Assembly (NCBI GenBank): GCA_041398965.1
Contig: JAWKTT010000012.1
Coordinates: forward strand, 62,001 to 126,000
DNA length: 64,000 nt
From: JAWKTT01 sp041398965
GTDB lineage: Bacteria; Planctomycetota; Planctomycetia; Planctomycetales; Planctomycetaceae
Direction: 5' to 3'
Shown here: in pieces, positions 40,011 to 49,672 of the stretch
How positions within the stretch are numbered: position 1 is the first letter of the stretch
Layout of the letters: each line of letters opens with the position of its first letter
Program-made: the position numbers and the translations under genes
The notes under the pieces: model-generated
What the model saw: the letters and a program-made list of their open reading frames with translations, nothing else
Told to the model about the DNA's origin: nothing
The model's database searches: none

Positions 40011-40450
40011 TACTTCGCCCTCGCCACCCAGTCGCGTCAACGTCCTGTTCGCTTTTGTAAGACTGGCTCCGGCGAAGAGTGACCGTGGATCACCAATCGA
40101 GCGCACAGTGTGCTGCGGTGCACACTAAGACCTCTACTGTATCAGCCGACCGAACATCAGACCCGCAGACGGGACGTCCATTGGGGGGCCGACTGCGACT
40201 GTCGGCGTTCGACACAGGTTCGATCAGTGCGATTTTCGGGCCGATCGGCGATCAGTCTGGCCGATTCAATCCCGACAAACGGTCGTGGTCGTTCGCATGA
40301 GCAGACGGCTCTCTGTATTCGCCTTTATGTCAGCACCAGGAAATCGGACGGCATGTCATTTGCCTATTCCACTCCCGGACACTACCGGGAGAACCGTGCT
40401 CCCGGCAGTTGTGGTTTTCGAGTGTTGGCGATGCAACAGGGGATCGTGTC
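40011..40450. other. Gene-free stretch upstream of the LEPR-XLL-like gene
   Basis: About 440 bases contain only short overlapping frames and no recognised gene. The promoter of the following secreted protein gene should lie here. Confidence 0.3.
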
Positions 40451-41035
40451 ATGGCATTTCAATTCGAGCAACTTGAGACGCGGCAACTGTTATCAGCATC
40501 GGTCATCCGGAAGGGAGACACTCTGATCATCACCGGCGACAGTGATGGCGATATCGTCAATCTGACTGGTCCCACCACGCCCAATGGCGTCGATGTGGGA
40601 ATCGTGAACGTCGACCTCAATGGGGAAATGACCAGTTACTCCGGGATCAAATCGATCAAGATCAAGACCGGAGCGGGTGAAGATGTTGTCAATGTGGATG
40701 GGGTCCATATCGCTGGAAACCTGTCAATCAACTCGGGGGCGGAGGACGACAACGTCTCGATCGATTTCGGCAGCATGGTCGAGGGGAAGGTCAACATCAA
40801 AACGGGTAGCGGAGACGACCGGCTCTACTTCGGCTACTCGGAGTTTGTGGACCTAGGGAACAACTTGAAAGTCAATCTCGGAAAGGGTGATGACATCCTC
40901 TTTGCCCTGCAAGTGAATGTCGCCGGAAAGTCCTCCTTCAACGGCGCAGCTGGCACCAACACGCTGGTGCTGGGTGAATTCTCGACGTTTGCGACACCGG
41001 CAAAAGTCAGAAACTTCATAGCGTCGGGTGTGTAG
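40451..41035 (+). CDS. Small LEPR-XLL-like extracellular protein
   Basis: The 194-residue product starts MAFQFEQLETRQLLSA, a variant of the LEPR-XLL motif that marks extracellular proteins of Planctomycetes. The rest is beta-rich with repeating Asp/Gly turns: GDTLIITGDSDGDIVNLTGP, GAGEDVVNVDG, GAEDDNVSID, GSGDDRLYFG and GKGDDILFA. The repeats look like calcium-binding beta-helix/RTX-style turns. The gene is short for this class, which is often over 500 residues. It lies between MITE copy 2 and a dead REP transposase. Confidence 0.75.
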   Translation: MAFQFEQLETRQLLSASVIRKGDTLIITGDSDGDIVNLTGPTTPNGVDVGIVNVDLNGEMTSYSGIKSIKIKTGAGEDVVNVDGVHIAGNLSINSGAEDDNVSIDFGSMVEGKVNIKTGSGDDRLYFGYSEFVDLGNNLKVNLGKGDDILFALQVNVAGKSSFNGAAGTNTLVLGEFSTFATPAKVRNFIASGV

Positions 41036-41143
41036 CTCCACCGAGTTCCTATTGGTCAAGCGCGAGTCTGACTGACTGGTTCTCTCCCGATGCCTTCGCT
41101 GGTTGGGCGGGGTGGCACGTTTAATCTGGAGCGATACGATCTT

Positions 41144-41837
<694 letters not shown>

Positions 41838-42039
41838 CCCCACTTTCTTAACCATACCACCCAACGCCGTTCATCCGCCCCATGATCCCAGGTGCCCGAC
41901 AATGGCTTTTTTTAACGGGCTGTTAGCAGTTACTTGACTGTAGGAATTGTGTCAACGTATGATCGTTGTGCTGTGTTTTGGGGTTTCATGGGGTCTGAAG
42001 CTCTTGCTTCTTTCTTAATAGACTATTCGGGATATCGAC

Positions 42040-44844
42040 ATGTCTTCGCTTCCGCCGCGTCGGGTTCGTAAGAAGGCTAGTTCACGGAGGCGGCCCGTTA
42101 CTAAGTCGAAGTTGCCGCTGATTCTGGGGGGGGCTGCGGCTGGAGTGTTGGTCTTGGGACTGGGTGTCTGGGGCATCACGAAGATGATGTCGAATGGGGA
42201 GCCCCCCGGGGCACAGAGTGGGGAGAGTGTCGCTCAGACAGGCACGACGGGTTCTCCGGAAACGAACGCAACAACCAGCACGAAGGAAACGAACGCGACA
42301 ACTAGCACGGACACGAACTCCCCATTAGGGGCCGGGACGCAGACTCCAGGCTCGACAACAGCTCATGTTCCGACGTCGACCACCACAACTCCATCCACGG
42401 CTTCGGCGACTGCTGCGGCTTCGGGTCGCGGTGGGGTATCGAGTGACCTGTTTCAACCGACATTGCAGATTCCTTGCGTCGAACAAGTGAATGCTCTCGC
42501 GTTCTCGACTGACGGAACGTCGATTGGTGCGGCTTGTGATGATGGCGTGTGGCGAACATGGAAGTCCGCGGATAAGACGCTGACCTTTGATGAACTTGTC
42601 GAGGTACCCACTTCAAGTTCCACCCCGGCGACCCAGATTCAGTTCGGGAGTAACGACCTTGTCTTTGGAGGAGACGCGGCCGGAGCGATTGTGATGTTCG
42701 AAACGAGCACGCGACGATTCAAGCAAATTCATCGCGTGAAGTCGGCTGTACAGGACTTGCAGTTCTCACGGGACCGCAAGCATTTGTGTTTCACCGGGAA
42801 AGAGGGGGGGCCGGTCTATCATCGGTTGCTAGACGAGAGCGAGCCCCTCGCGATTGGTAAGTTTCGTGCGCCGTATTCGCCGCTAATGATGTTAGAAAAC
42901 ATGCGTCAAATGGTGACGGCGACCGAGGACCACGACGTGACGATCCGATCTTTAGTGGGGGAAGAGGGTGGGGCGCTGATGTCGCCGGGACTGGGACCGT
43001 TGCGATCTGTCGCGGCGACGACTGATGGAAAAACTTTGATGGCGGTCGGGGACGAGCCGGTCTTGGTCGTGATGAATACCTCTGACTCGAACAATTCCCA
43101 ACGAATCCCGTTGCCTGCTCCGGCAAGTCGAATCCAACTTTCACCCGACTCTCAGTTATTGGCGATCGCCTGCACATCAGCCGACGGGTCGTCGGGGGGA
43201 CTTTATCTCACGGATTTTCAAGGTTCTGGAAACCTCACACCGCTGACCGATCGACCTGTGCGGGCAGTGGCTTGGAGTCCTGATGGGACGTTCCTTTCGG
43301 CTGACACCGGCGAGGTCATTCAAGTTTGGAAACGGACATCGGCACCCGGCGAGATTCCCGCAATGAAGCTGAATCAACGGACGGTGAACACTTGGAAGCT
43401 AAGCCTGGAACGGGCCCCGTTTGCACCGTATCCCCGTGGTCGACTCATTGCCGTCGAACACGCGCAGTTGCCGTCGAATTTCGCCCAGCTAAATGTTCCG
43501 GGGACTACACTTTGTAGTATTCCAGACAAACAAGTGTGTGGCAGTCTTAAAGGACTCGCTGTCTATGAGCCGAACGACCTGTCGACGACCGATGCGACTC
43601 TAACATTTGAAGTAGTAAAGTCGGGGCCAGTTTACTTGTTAGCGAAAGTTGCTGATGTCGATGTAGAGGTGACGGGAACTCCAATCACCCGAGTGTTGGA
43701 TCTCTGGGGCGGGGGGTGGACGTTTTTGGCCAGTGTCCCTTGGGATCAGAAGGAATTCTTGTACTACAGACCGTGCGAAGCGGGTGAGAAGATCACGATT
43801 CGAACGCACGAAACGATCCCCCCCCGTGCGATGATCGCCCCTGTGGTCGATGTGTTCGCCAAAGATGCCAACATCGATCTCTACCCTGGTGCCGAAGACA
43901 ATCTCGTGCTGTATTCTGTCATTCGACGATTTCAGAACAAGGACTGGGACTGGCTGGAGTCAACGGCTGCCAACTTGCGAAAGCATCCGAGATACACGGG
44001 CGATGGCAGCCACACGCTCGAGTTGTTCTACAAGTCGTTTGCCCCAGTTGGGCCAAAAACGAGGGACGTCTTTGTGAGTTGCCTTAACCAACTCTATGTG
44101 TGGGATCAAGCCCGTAAGGATTCTGACACCGTGAAGGTCGCCGCGGGATGGACCATGATCGAATATGCCGAAGCGGCACGGTCGGGGGCCATCACCCTCA
44201 AAACGGGTGAAGATGTCAACACGCTCTATCAACAACTCCATCAATTCGCTCGCAACGGAGTGATTGTCGCCTCAAAAACTATGAAAAATGACGCAATCTT
44301 GTACTGCTGCCTGATGCGAGGCGGGTTCAGTCAACAGATGAATCTCGACCAGATGATGTCGATTCTGGAAATGGGGCTCAAAGCCGACCCGACATACGTG
44401 GAAATTGTTGGGTATGCCGCCCTGCTGCAACTTCCGAAATGGGGTGGCCAACCAGGAGGGTTGAGTTTTCTCGCCGACCGAGCGGCACTCCTCACGAAGG
44501 ACGACGTCGGAGAAATGATGTATGCGGTCGTCTTTAATGTCACGCGAGATTCGAACCAGACGTTGATGCTTAATCAACCTCGAGAAGCAAGTCCTCGTCT
44601 CGATTGGGAACGGGCGAAACAAGGTTATCGCGACTTCATTAAACATACACGACGTCCGCACCTCGCCAACACTGCCTGTTATGTAGCGTGGAGAGCCAAG
44701 GACAAACCTTATATGGTCGAAATGCGCCCGTTCATCGGTGATAAGCCAGACATAACAAATGTCTGGAACGTCCAATACAACTGGACGAGTTTCCTCAAAG
44801 ATTGCAAAGCCTACACCGACAGCCTCCCCGCCGAGTCCAAGTAG
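42040..44844 (+). CDS. Membrane-anchored WD40-like beta-propeller protein
   Basis: The 934-residue protein has a basic N-terminus (SSLPPRRVRKKASSRRRP), one transmembrane helix (about 24-45, LILGGAAAGVLVLGLGVW) and a Thr/Ser-rich linker (55-125). A WD40-like repeat region follows (about 145-440: NALAFSTDGTSIGAACDDG, DLQFSRDRKHLCFTG, RAVAWSPDGTFLS). A C-terminal soluble helical domain (about 620-930) ends near NVWNVQYNWTSFLKDC. The function is unknown. MITE copy 3 starts in its last codons. Confidence 0.8.
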   Translation: MSSLPPRRVRKKASSRRRPVTKSKLPLILGGAAAGVLVLGLGVWGITKMMSNGEPPGAQSGESVAQTGTTGSPETNATTSTKETNATTSTDTNSPLGAGTQTPGSTTAHVPTSTTTTPSTASATAAASGRGGVSSDLFQPTLQIPCVEQVNALAFSTDGTSIGAACDDGVWRTWKSADKTLTFDELVEVPTSSSTPATQIQFGSNDLVFGGDAAGAIVMFETSTRRFKQIHRVKSAVQDLQFSRDRKHLCFTGKEGGPVYHRLLDESEPLAIGKFRAPYSPLMMLENMRQMVTATEDHDVTIRSLVGEEGGALMSPGLGPLRSVAATTDGKTLMAVGDEPVLVVMNTSDSNNSQRIPLPAPASRIQLSPDSQLLAIACTSADGSSGGLYLTDFQGSGNLTPLTDRPVRAVAWSPDGTFLSADTGEVIQVWKRTSAPGEIPAMKLNQRTVNTWKLSLERAPFAPYPRGRLIAVEHAQLPSNFAQLNVPGTTLCSIPDKQVCGSLKGLAVYEPNDLSTTDATLTFEVVKSGPVYLLAKVADVDVEVTGTPITRVLDLWGGGWTFLASVPWDQKEFLYYRPCEAGEKITIRTHETIPPRAMIAPVVDVFAKDANIDLYPGAEDNLVLYSVIRRFQNKDWDWLESTAANLRKHPRYTGDGSHTLELFYKSFAPVGPKTRDVFVSCLNQLYVWDQARKDSDTVKVAAGWTMIEYAEAARSGAITLKTGEDVNTLYQQLHQFARNGVIVASKTMKNDAILYCCLMRGGFSQQMNLDQMMSILEMGLKADPTYVEIVGYAALLQLPKWGGQPGGLSFLADRAALLTKDDVGEMMYAVVFNVTRDSNQTLMLNQPREASPRLDWERAKQGYRDFIKHTRRPHLANTACYVAWRAKDKPYMVEMRPFIGDKPDITNVWNVQYNWTSFLKDCKAYTDSLPAESK

Positions 44845-45012
44845 GTCAGGCTGTGCCTGACGTCGGTTCACTCGCCAACTGTGCCTGACGCGAGCTCGAG
44901 TGGGCAGTTAAGATATTGGTCTACGGCGAGTTGACAGATCGACCGTACATTTATTGAGTCAACAACCAGCGACGGGGTCGTGGAGTTGGTCGCCAGACAC
45001 AGCCTGACCTAC
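44841..45012. repeat. MITE-like repeat family A, copy 3
   Basis: It begins GTAGGTCAGGCTGTGCCTGA at the stop codon of the WD40-like gene and ends CACAGCCTGACCTAC at 45012. The core is 172 bp, longer and more divergent than copies 1 and 2. The frame leaving this copy leads into the membrane fragment and the ART toxin. Confidence 0.8.
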
Positions 45013-45162
45013 CTGACTGTCGAACAATTCGGTCAGGGCAACATCGTTTGGGGCGTCGTACTGCTACTGGCCTTGATTCTCTACATCAAAGGACTTAAAA
45101 ACTCACCCAAGGGAAAGTCTCCCGAGCCGATTAACGAACCAGTACCGCCCCCAAAACGCTGA
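44980..45162 (+). pseudogene. Membrane-segment remnant upstream of the ART toxin
   Basis: The short frame starts inside MITE copy 3 and then gives one hydrophobic helix (GNIVWGVVLLLALILYIKGL) and a Pro/Lys-rich end (KGKSPEPINEPVPPPKR). It stops at TGA 45160-45162. The toxin frame continues in the same phase directly after this TGA with charged sequence. One ancestral gene broken by a nonsense change is a likely reading. Confidence 0.55.
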
Positions 45163-45492
45163 GCCACGTCCGAGAGGCAGCGGAAACAAAACTGGCAAGA
45201 CCCACCAGATCCAGAAACCAAACGGAGACCACAGCCGAATGACCAACAAGGTCCCGAAGCCCACGATAGACCAAAGACGAAAGGTGAATTATACGCTGAG
45301 GAATTAGAGCGTCAGAACGAGAGGCAAAGCGAATACCATGAAGGCGGCGAGGTCGGAACGAGAGAAAAGATCAAGCCGAAACCAGATGCCTGCCCTGAAA
45401 CTAACGCCCCCGACCGCAAACCCGATCCACAACCGAAGCCCCAACCCGATCGCAAAACTGAAACACCAGCCCCAACAAGAGTTGTTCCTGAG

Positions 45493-46146
45493 TTGGCTGG
45501 TGGTGTTGATCGACTTCCTAGCATTCCTTATCAGGGAGGTCGGCGAACGTTGATTCATTACACCGATGAGGCGGGGCATAGTGCGATTCTAAAGTCGCAA
45601 GAACTCTTTGAGTCAACTGGTCCAGTCCACGCCCGTTTTGGAGATGGGCAATACCTTACCGACCTTACACCGGATCAGATTGGTGGTCGAACGCTTGCCA
45701 ATTTGAGCAAGGCACAAAAGGAGGCTGGGCAGCTTTCAGCAGGTCAAGCAGCGAAGATTCTGTTTAACGATTCAAGGTTGACTCGAAAGATGACGCACTA
45801 TATCGAGATTGACATTACGGACCTTCCGATCAGGCAAGGAGTGCTTGAAGGTGGCGATATTCGCCAAGGTGTTCATTTCTTCTTGAAGGTCTATGCAGAG
45901 TCACTCGATGGAGAGATCGGTGATTGCTTTATCGAAGTTGATTCTGATGACACGATAATTCGACAGGTGCTTTCGTTCGACGGCAAGTTGTATTGGGCAA
46001 CGCCAGATGCGTATGCCGACGAGAGACACATGTTCACAGATCAACCGGAGATAGACGAGAAACATGATGACCTCTCGCCAATCCCGGTCAGTGAGTTTAT
46101 CGAAATATGGAAAAAGGCCACGTCGAATGTCGGTGAAGTTCGTTGA
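45493..46146 (+). CDS. HYD1-type ADP-ribosyltransferase toxin module
   Basis: The ART fold is suggested by HYTDEAGHSAILKSQELFES, the diagnostic HYT/HYD start of the Tox-ART-HYD1 family, then HARFGDGQYLTDLTPDQIG and a C-terminal Glu/Asp-rich strand. The open frame is uninterrupted from 45163, where a long polar Lys/Glu/Pro-rich stretch (ELYAEELERQNERQSEYHE, PKPDACPETNAPDRKPDPQP) has the feel of a toxin linker. No ATG/GTG is in frame before TTG 45493, so the true start is upstream of the TGA at 45160 or the gene is broken. It is followed by a macrodomain gene in an overlapping arrangement. Confidence 0.75.
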   Translation: MAGGVDRLPSIPYQGGRRTLIHYTDEAGHSAILKSQELFESTGPVHARFGDGQYLTDLTPDQIGGRTLANLSKAQKEAGQLSAGQAAKILFNDSRLTRKMTHYIEIDITDLPIRQGVLEGGDIRQGVHFFLKVYAESLDGEIGDCFIEVDSDDTIIRQVLSFDGKLYWATPDAYADERHMFTDQPEIDEKHDDLSPIPVSEFIEIWKKATSNVGEVR

Positions 46147-46606
46147 TGGAGATGTTTTTGCAACACCGTCGAACGTTGCACTAGCTCACGGCTGCAACTG
46201 TGCTGGAGCAATGGGTAAAGGAATTGCGGTTGAGTTCAAACGCCGTTGGCCGGTCATGTACTCTCTCTACAAAACAAAATGTAACGATGGAGAGTTCGCT
46301 TGCGGCGATGTGCTTGCTTGGGAGGATGATGCCACTGGTCGAATCGTTTTCAATCTAGGTACTCAAAAGACTTGGAGAACCAAGGCTACTCTCGATGCGA
46401 TTAGAGCGTCGCTTGAAAAAACAGTGGCCCTTGCGGAGGAAGCAAGGGTGAAAGCCGTTTGCATGCCCATGATCGGGGCTGGGCTTGGCGGTTTGGATGT
46501 CGCCTTGGTGAAGCAACTGATTGTCGATGTTGTTGGCGAATCGAGCGTGCTGTTCGTGGTTTGTGAAAACTATAGTAAGGGAATTGCTCCCTTGTCTGTT
46601 GAATAG
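46124..46606 (+). CDS. DarG-like macrodomain protein, putative antidote to the ART toxin
   Basis: The 160-residue macrodomain starts at ATG 46124 (MSVKFVDGDVFATPSN), 23 nt before the end of the toxin gene. ADP-ribose-binding motifs are present: AHGCNCAGAMGKGIAVEF in loop 1 (DarG-like NCxGxMGKGIA) and PMIGAGLGGLDVA in loop 2. Macrodomains of this type remove ADP-ribose from modified targets. Overlap with the toxin gene and the substrate match point to a toxin-immunity (or toxin-antitoxin) pair; the pairing is inference. The protein continues to ENYSKGIAPLSVE. Confidence 0.9.
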   Translation, partial: RMSVKFVDGDVFATPSNVALAHGCNCAGAMGKGIAVEFKRRWPVMYSLYKTKCNDGEFACGDVLAWEDDATGRIVFNLGTQKTWRTKATLDAIRASLEKTVALAEEARVKAVCMPMIGAGLGGLDVALVKQLIVDVVGESSVLFVVCENYSKGIAPLSVE

Positions 46607-46608
46607 GC

Positions 46609-46797
46609 TTAACCTCTGGTCGGCTTTTGCATCACGATTTTCGCAGGCTGTGCCGGTTTGAATGGCTGAAAGCGTGCCGGTTGAGCAGGCCTCCACGGCT
46701 TGAACACCGGCACGCCTGACGGCAATGGCAGTGTTGTGACTGCCGCCCTTAGCCTGCATCCTCCCTCATCGGTCGGAGGCTTCGGTTGCCTGCTCAA
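46609..46797 (-). repeat. Repeat family D, copy 1 (Pro/Lys tail sequence)
   Basis: It starts 3 nt after the macrodomain stop. On the minus strand one frame is open and gives PKPPTDEGGCRLRA ... VPVFKPWRPAQPARFQPFK and AQPAKIVM, ending in a stop. Copies 2 and 3 (47313, 61255) share this minus frame, so it may be the tail of a former secreted protein. All three copies lie head-to-tail inverted behind a plus-strand immunity-type gene. Confidence 0.8.
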
Positions 46798-46803
46798 GCA
46801 AGC

Positions 46804-46868
46804 GTAGGTCAGGCTGTGCCTGACATTGATTGCTGTCCGACGTTGTCGTCAGGCACAGCCTGACCTAC
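46804..46868. repeat. MITE-like repeat family A, copy 5 (minimal palindrome)
   Basis: This 65-bp version has perfect 21-bp inverted ends (beginning GTAGGTCAGGCTGTGCC) around a 23-nt centre. It may be the minimal unit of the family. It abuts repeat family D copy 1. Confidence 0.9.
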
Positions 46869-46903
46869 GGATACTGCACCCATGGCAGCGCGGCTCGACA
46901 CCA

Positions 46904-46981
46904 ATGAAAAAGGCGGACATCTTAAAAGGACTTGAGAAGAGCGGCGTAACTCCACCTCAGGGATTCTGGGAGCGTCTGTAA
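46904..46981 (+). CDS. 25-codon reading frame coupled to the next gene (toxin tail?)
   Basis: The frame ATG 46904 gives MKKADILKGLEKSGVTPPQG then FWERL, and its TAA shares its last A with the ATG of the next gene (TAATG). Such overlap indicates translational coupling. The short peptide could be the surviving C-terminus of a toxin whose 5' part was replaced by the MITE. An ATG-supplied start may be incidental. Confidence 0.45.
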   Translation: MKKADILKGLEKSGVTPPQGFWERL

Positions 46982-47304
46982 TGTCAAAAGGTAGAATGAT
47001 TGATCTTACCAATGCACTGGAAGGAGATGGGTGGGAATTCCTGAATCCCGAATCACTCTTTGAGGTTGAAAATGAAGTCGTTCACTGGATCATCGAACAT
47101 CGGAAGTCTGCGACTAAGTTGCACCTTGACTTCCACATCTTTGGCGAACTGGGAGAAAGGAGCGACTCGTTAGTCGACATTCTCTACTGCGTCGTAGGAG
47201 GCACTCCAATCAAGCTCTACTTCGAAAAGAGAGAGTCACAAAAGTGGAAACAGTCAGTGTCCGACTTTGTTGCATCCTTGGAGAAGGTGAATGCCAGCCA
47301 TTGA
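46981..47304 (+). CDS. Small putative immunity protein
   Basis: The 107-residue soluble product is MSKGRMIDLTNALEGDGWEF..., with ESLFEVENEVVHWIIEH and TPIKLYFEKRESQKWKQSVS. It has no signal peptide. It starts at the overlapping TAATG and is capped 8 nt after its stop by the inverted repeat D copy 2. Small acidic proteins in such positions are often immunity genes; the family is not recognised. Confidence 0.65.
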   Translation: MSKGRMIDLTNALEGDGWEFLNPESLFEVENEVVHWIIEHRKSATKLHLDFHIFGELGERSDSLVDILYCVVGGTPIKLYFEKRESQKWKQSVSDFVASLEKVNASH

Positions 47305-47312
47305 GTCATAAC

Positions 47313-47475
47313 TGTCTTGGCTTCTGAATCACGATCTTCGCAGGCTGTGCCGGTTTGAAGGGTTGCAGTTTGGCCGGTTGAGCAGGCTTCCACGGCTTGA
47401 ACACCGGCACGGCTGACGGCGGCGGCTTGGGCTTTTTGCTCAAGCTCTTGTTCACCGCCGAATCTCTCGGCAACG
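47313..47475 (-). repeat. Repeat family D, copy 2
   Basis: The first about 120 bases match copies 1 and 3 (GCAGGCTGTGCCGGTTTGAA, then CCGGTTGAGCAGGCTTCCAC). Beyond that it diverges to a GCTCAAGCTCTTG tail. It follows the small immunity-type gene by 8 nt, inverted like the other copies. Confidence 0.75.
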
Positions 47476-47667
47476 GGTTCATCTTCGACAGCCAAGTAGG
47501 GTCCGGTGTGCGGACCCTACTGACTTCAATCGAGATTCCATGCTCACGTTGACATCCCCGGAGGACAACATCAACTCCCCGCTGCTAGATTAACCCCGGC
47601 CCGGCATGCAAGCGAGGGCATGGCACCTAAATTCAACGAACATGCCACCCCGCCCTCACGATTCTCG

Positions 47668-49311
47668 CTACCGATTGAGCGGAGGTGCGAGTGTGTCGCG
47701 ATAGGGGTCAACGTAGGCTCCACTCTTTCCGTTGTCGTAGCCGCGTTCGTGGATATCGCGGGGATCACCGGTTGTACAACCGAGGATGACGGAATGGATT
47801 TTCTGATGAACGGAACGATTGTGTCTGATAATCAGGACGGAGTAGTCTGGCGTTGGTGTTGATGAATGTCTTGCCGGTCCCGCAATTGAGGGGGTGAGGC
47901 GGATATAGCCGACCTGGGTTGGGTCTGGGGCGATTTGCCAGGAGGCCGGTTCGACCAACTCTGGAATTAAAGTCAACAATTCCTTCGCGAGGTTGGTCGG
48001 CAGTCGGTAGTAGTTGGTCGAAACGGTGCTATCTGTTGGTTTGTCCCCAACCGTCTGGCCGGGCTTTGTTAAACTTGCGCGGTAATCTGTGAGGAACTTG
48101 AGGATTTCCGTATGAACCTGCGTTTGCGGTTCTGCACAAACCACCAGCAAGCCTGGCTTCGGAAAACTCCACGACCCGGAGCCGCCCAGTTCACTCCAGA
48201 CGCTATCGCCGCCGAGTTGTTTAAGGATTAGTTCGATCGCATCGATATCGACCTGACTCTGGCAGATGTCACGGATGTCGTAGAGGGCGGTCTGTAGGTT
48301 TCGGGACGGATTCTCATTCGAGACGATCTCGATGCGGTTTCGTCGAATCTGTGGACTTAATTTGAACTTGGCTAATCCAATTTGCAAGACATCCGAAAGG
48401 AGCATGTTCTGGTAAACCAAGTCTGTCGTATCCGTTGGTAAGTCGACTTTCTGTTCCTTGATCGACTTCTTGTCGAGACGAATCGGAACATGGGTCATGC
48501 GTTCAAGTGCAGGAACGAACAACTCGAGCGGACAATTGGTGAACTCGACGTGATGCTTTTTCTGCATCGCGTCGGCGAGTACTTCGTAGTTGGGTGTGTC
48601 GGTGGTAATGAAGGTCTGCCGACCGGGTTTCCGGATGGCGGTCAAGAGGAGGACGATCTCTCGATGGACTTTCGCCGTCTGCCTGACGACCAGCGACTCA
48701 CCCGCAAAAGTGACGCTACCCAAGTCCGTTCTGGAGTCCCAGTTTGGGGCGTCGGCGTCGCATCCGGCCGCGTGCATCAGCGTTGCTTTCAAGGCCTCAA
48801 GAGTGATCCCACTATCGCAGAGGTCTCCCACCGGATAGACGACGGAGTCGTATTGACTTTCAAGATGCTCCAGCGATGTGATATGCAGTAAGCCGTTGCG
48901 AACGAACCAACCGACGCGGAGTTCTTCGAGGCGTGCCAGCAAGATATAGACTGGCTCTTTCTGTAAGTCGTCGGTCCAAGTTTCATTTTCGAAATCGATC
49001 CCCGACATCTCGAGATTGATGGTATCCGGGATCACCGTCATGCCAGTCTCCTGGGAGAGCCAATCGAACACTTTCCGCAGCGATACGGATTCGAAGGTCT
49101 TCGTCACTTTCTTCTGTAACGGCTTTGGATAGAACGGTGTCGGGTCGACAAAGCGTGGTTCTTTGGCGATGACAATCGCAGTGGTGGCATCGTCCGCACC
49201 GATCGCTGGCGGAGACAGTGCGCCGCCGAACCCGTGGAAACCGATCAGAAGGCCAAGAACCCCGTAGCTTGCAAGACGGTTCAGCACTCGTCGAGCCATC
49301 GACTGCCACAT
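47668..49311 (-). CDS. Exported STN/secretin-N-like protein
   Basis: The product is about 547 residues from ATG 49311 (MWQSMARRVLNRLAS); the frame opens at 49383. A signal region (helix at YGVLGLLIGFHGFGGA) is followed by STN-like repeats (VFDWLSQETGMTVIPDTIN, YPVGDLCDSGITLEALKAT, RIEIVSNENPSRNLQTALYD). The repeated beta-alpha-beta modules resemble the N-domains of secretins without a secretin pore. It has a Tyr/Arg-rich C-terminus (RGYDNGKSGAYVDPYRD). It may work with the secretin-like protein at 21-23 kb, but that is inferred. Confidence 0.75.
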   Translation of the reverse strand: MWQSMARRVLNRLASYGVLGLLIGFHGFGGALSPPAIGADDATTAIVIAKEPRFVDPTPFYPKPLQKKVTKTFESVSLRKVFDWLSQETGMTVIPDTINLEMSGIDFENETWTDDLQKEPVYILLARLEELRVGWFVRNGLLHITSLEHLESQYDSVVYPVGDLCDSGITLEALKATLMHAAGCDADAPNWDSRTDLGSVTFAGESLVVRQTAKVHREIVLLLTAIRKPGRQTFITTDTPNYEVLADAMQKKHHVEFTNCPLELFVPALERMTHVPIRLDKKSIKEQKVDLPTDTTDLVYQNMLLSDVLQIGLAKFKLSPQIRRNRIEIVSNENPSRNLQTALYDIRDICQSQVDIDAIELILKQLGGDSVWSELGGSGSWSFPKPGLLVVCAEPQTQVHTEILKFLTDYRASLTKPGQTVGDKPTDSTVSTNYYRLPTNLAKELLTLIPELVEPASWQIAPDPTQVGYIRLTPSIAGPARHSSTPTPDYSVLIIRHNRSVHQKIHSVILGCTTGDPRDIHERGYDNGKSGAYVDPYRDTLAPPLNR

Positions 49312-49672
49312 GACGCACCCCCCAGATTGTTGAAGCACTCGGAACTGGTCGCCACTGATCTCGCCCGACATCAGGAACGACACCCCATCTGATGGCTCTT
49401 AAAACGGTTCCGATTGTCCCGCATCAACAGCGAAACCCCCTCCATCTCCATCGTTTCCTTAGGGGCTGGGTGGCATGTTCGATTGTTTTGGGTGCCACGC
49501 TGGGTGACCCCCGGCCAATTTATTGGCCGGGTCGCAGAGAGCTGACCACGGAAAGCACTTTCTCCAATATCACGATTGTCTCCACCGAGGGCAACTTCTG
49601 GTAATGTTGACTCGGTCAAACACACTTCTCCGGGCGATGTAAATCGCCAGGTGCCATGCCCTCGCTTGCGAC
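49312..49672. other. Intergenic region with a solo REP palindrome
   Basis: No gene is convincing. The segment 49502-49540 (GGGTGACCCCCGGCCAATTT then ATTGGCCGGGTCGC) is a single copy of the same palindrome that flanks REP element 2. The rest contains no strong structure. Confidence 0.6.

Noticed and set aside
46355..46759. Minus-strand frame overlapping the macrodomain and repeat D
   Set aside because: Its conserved-looking part is in repeat D, in a different frame from the Pro/Lys tail; the rest is antisense to the macrodomain.
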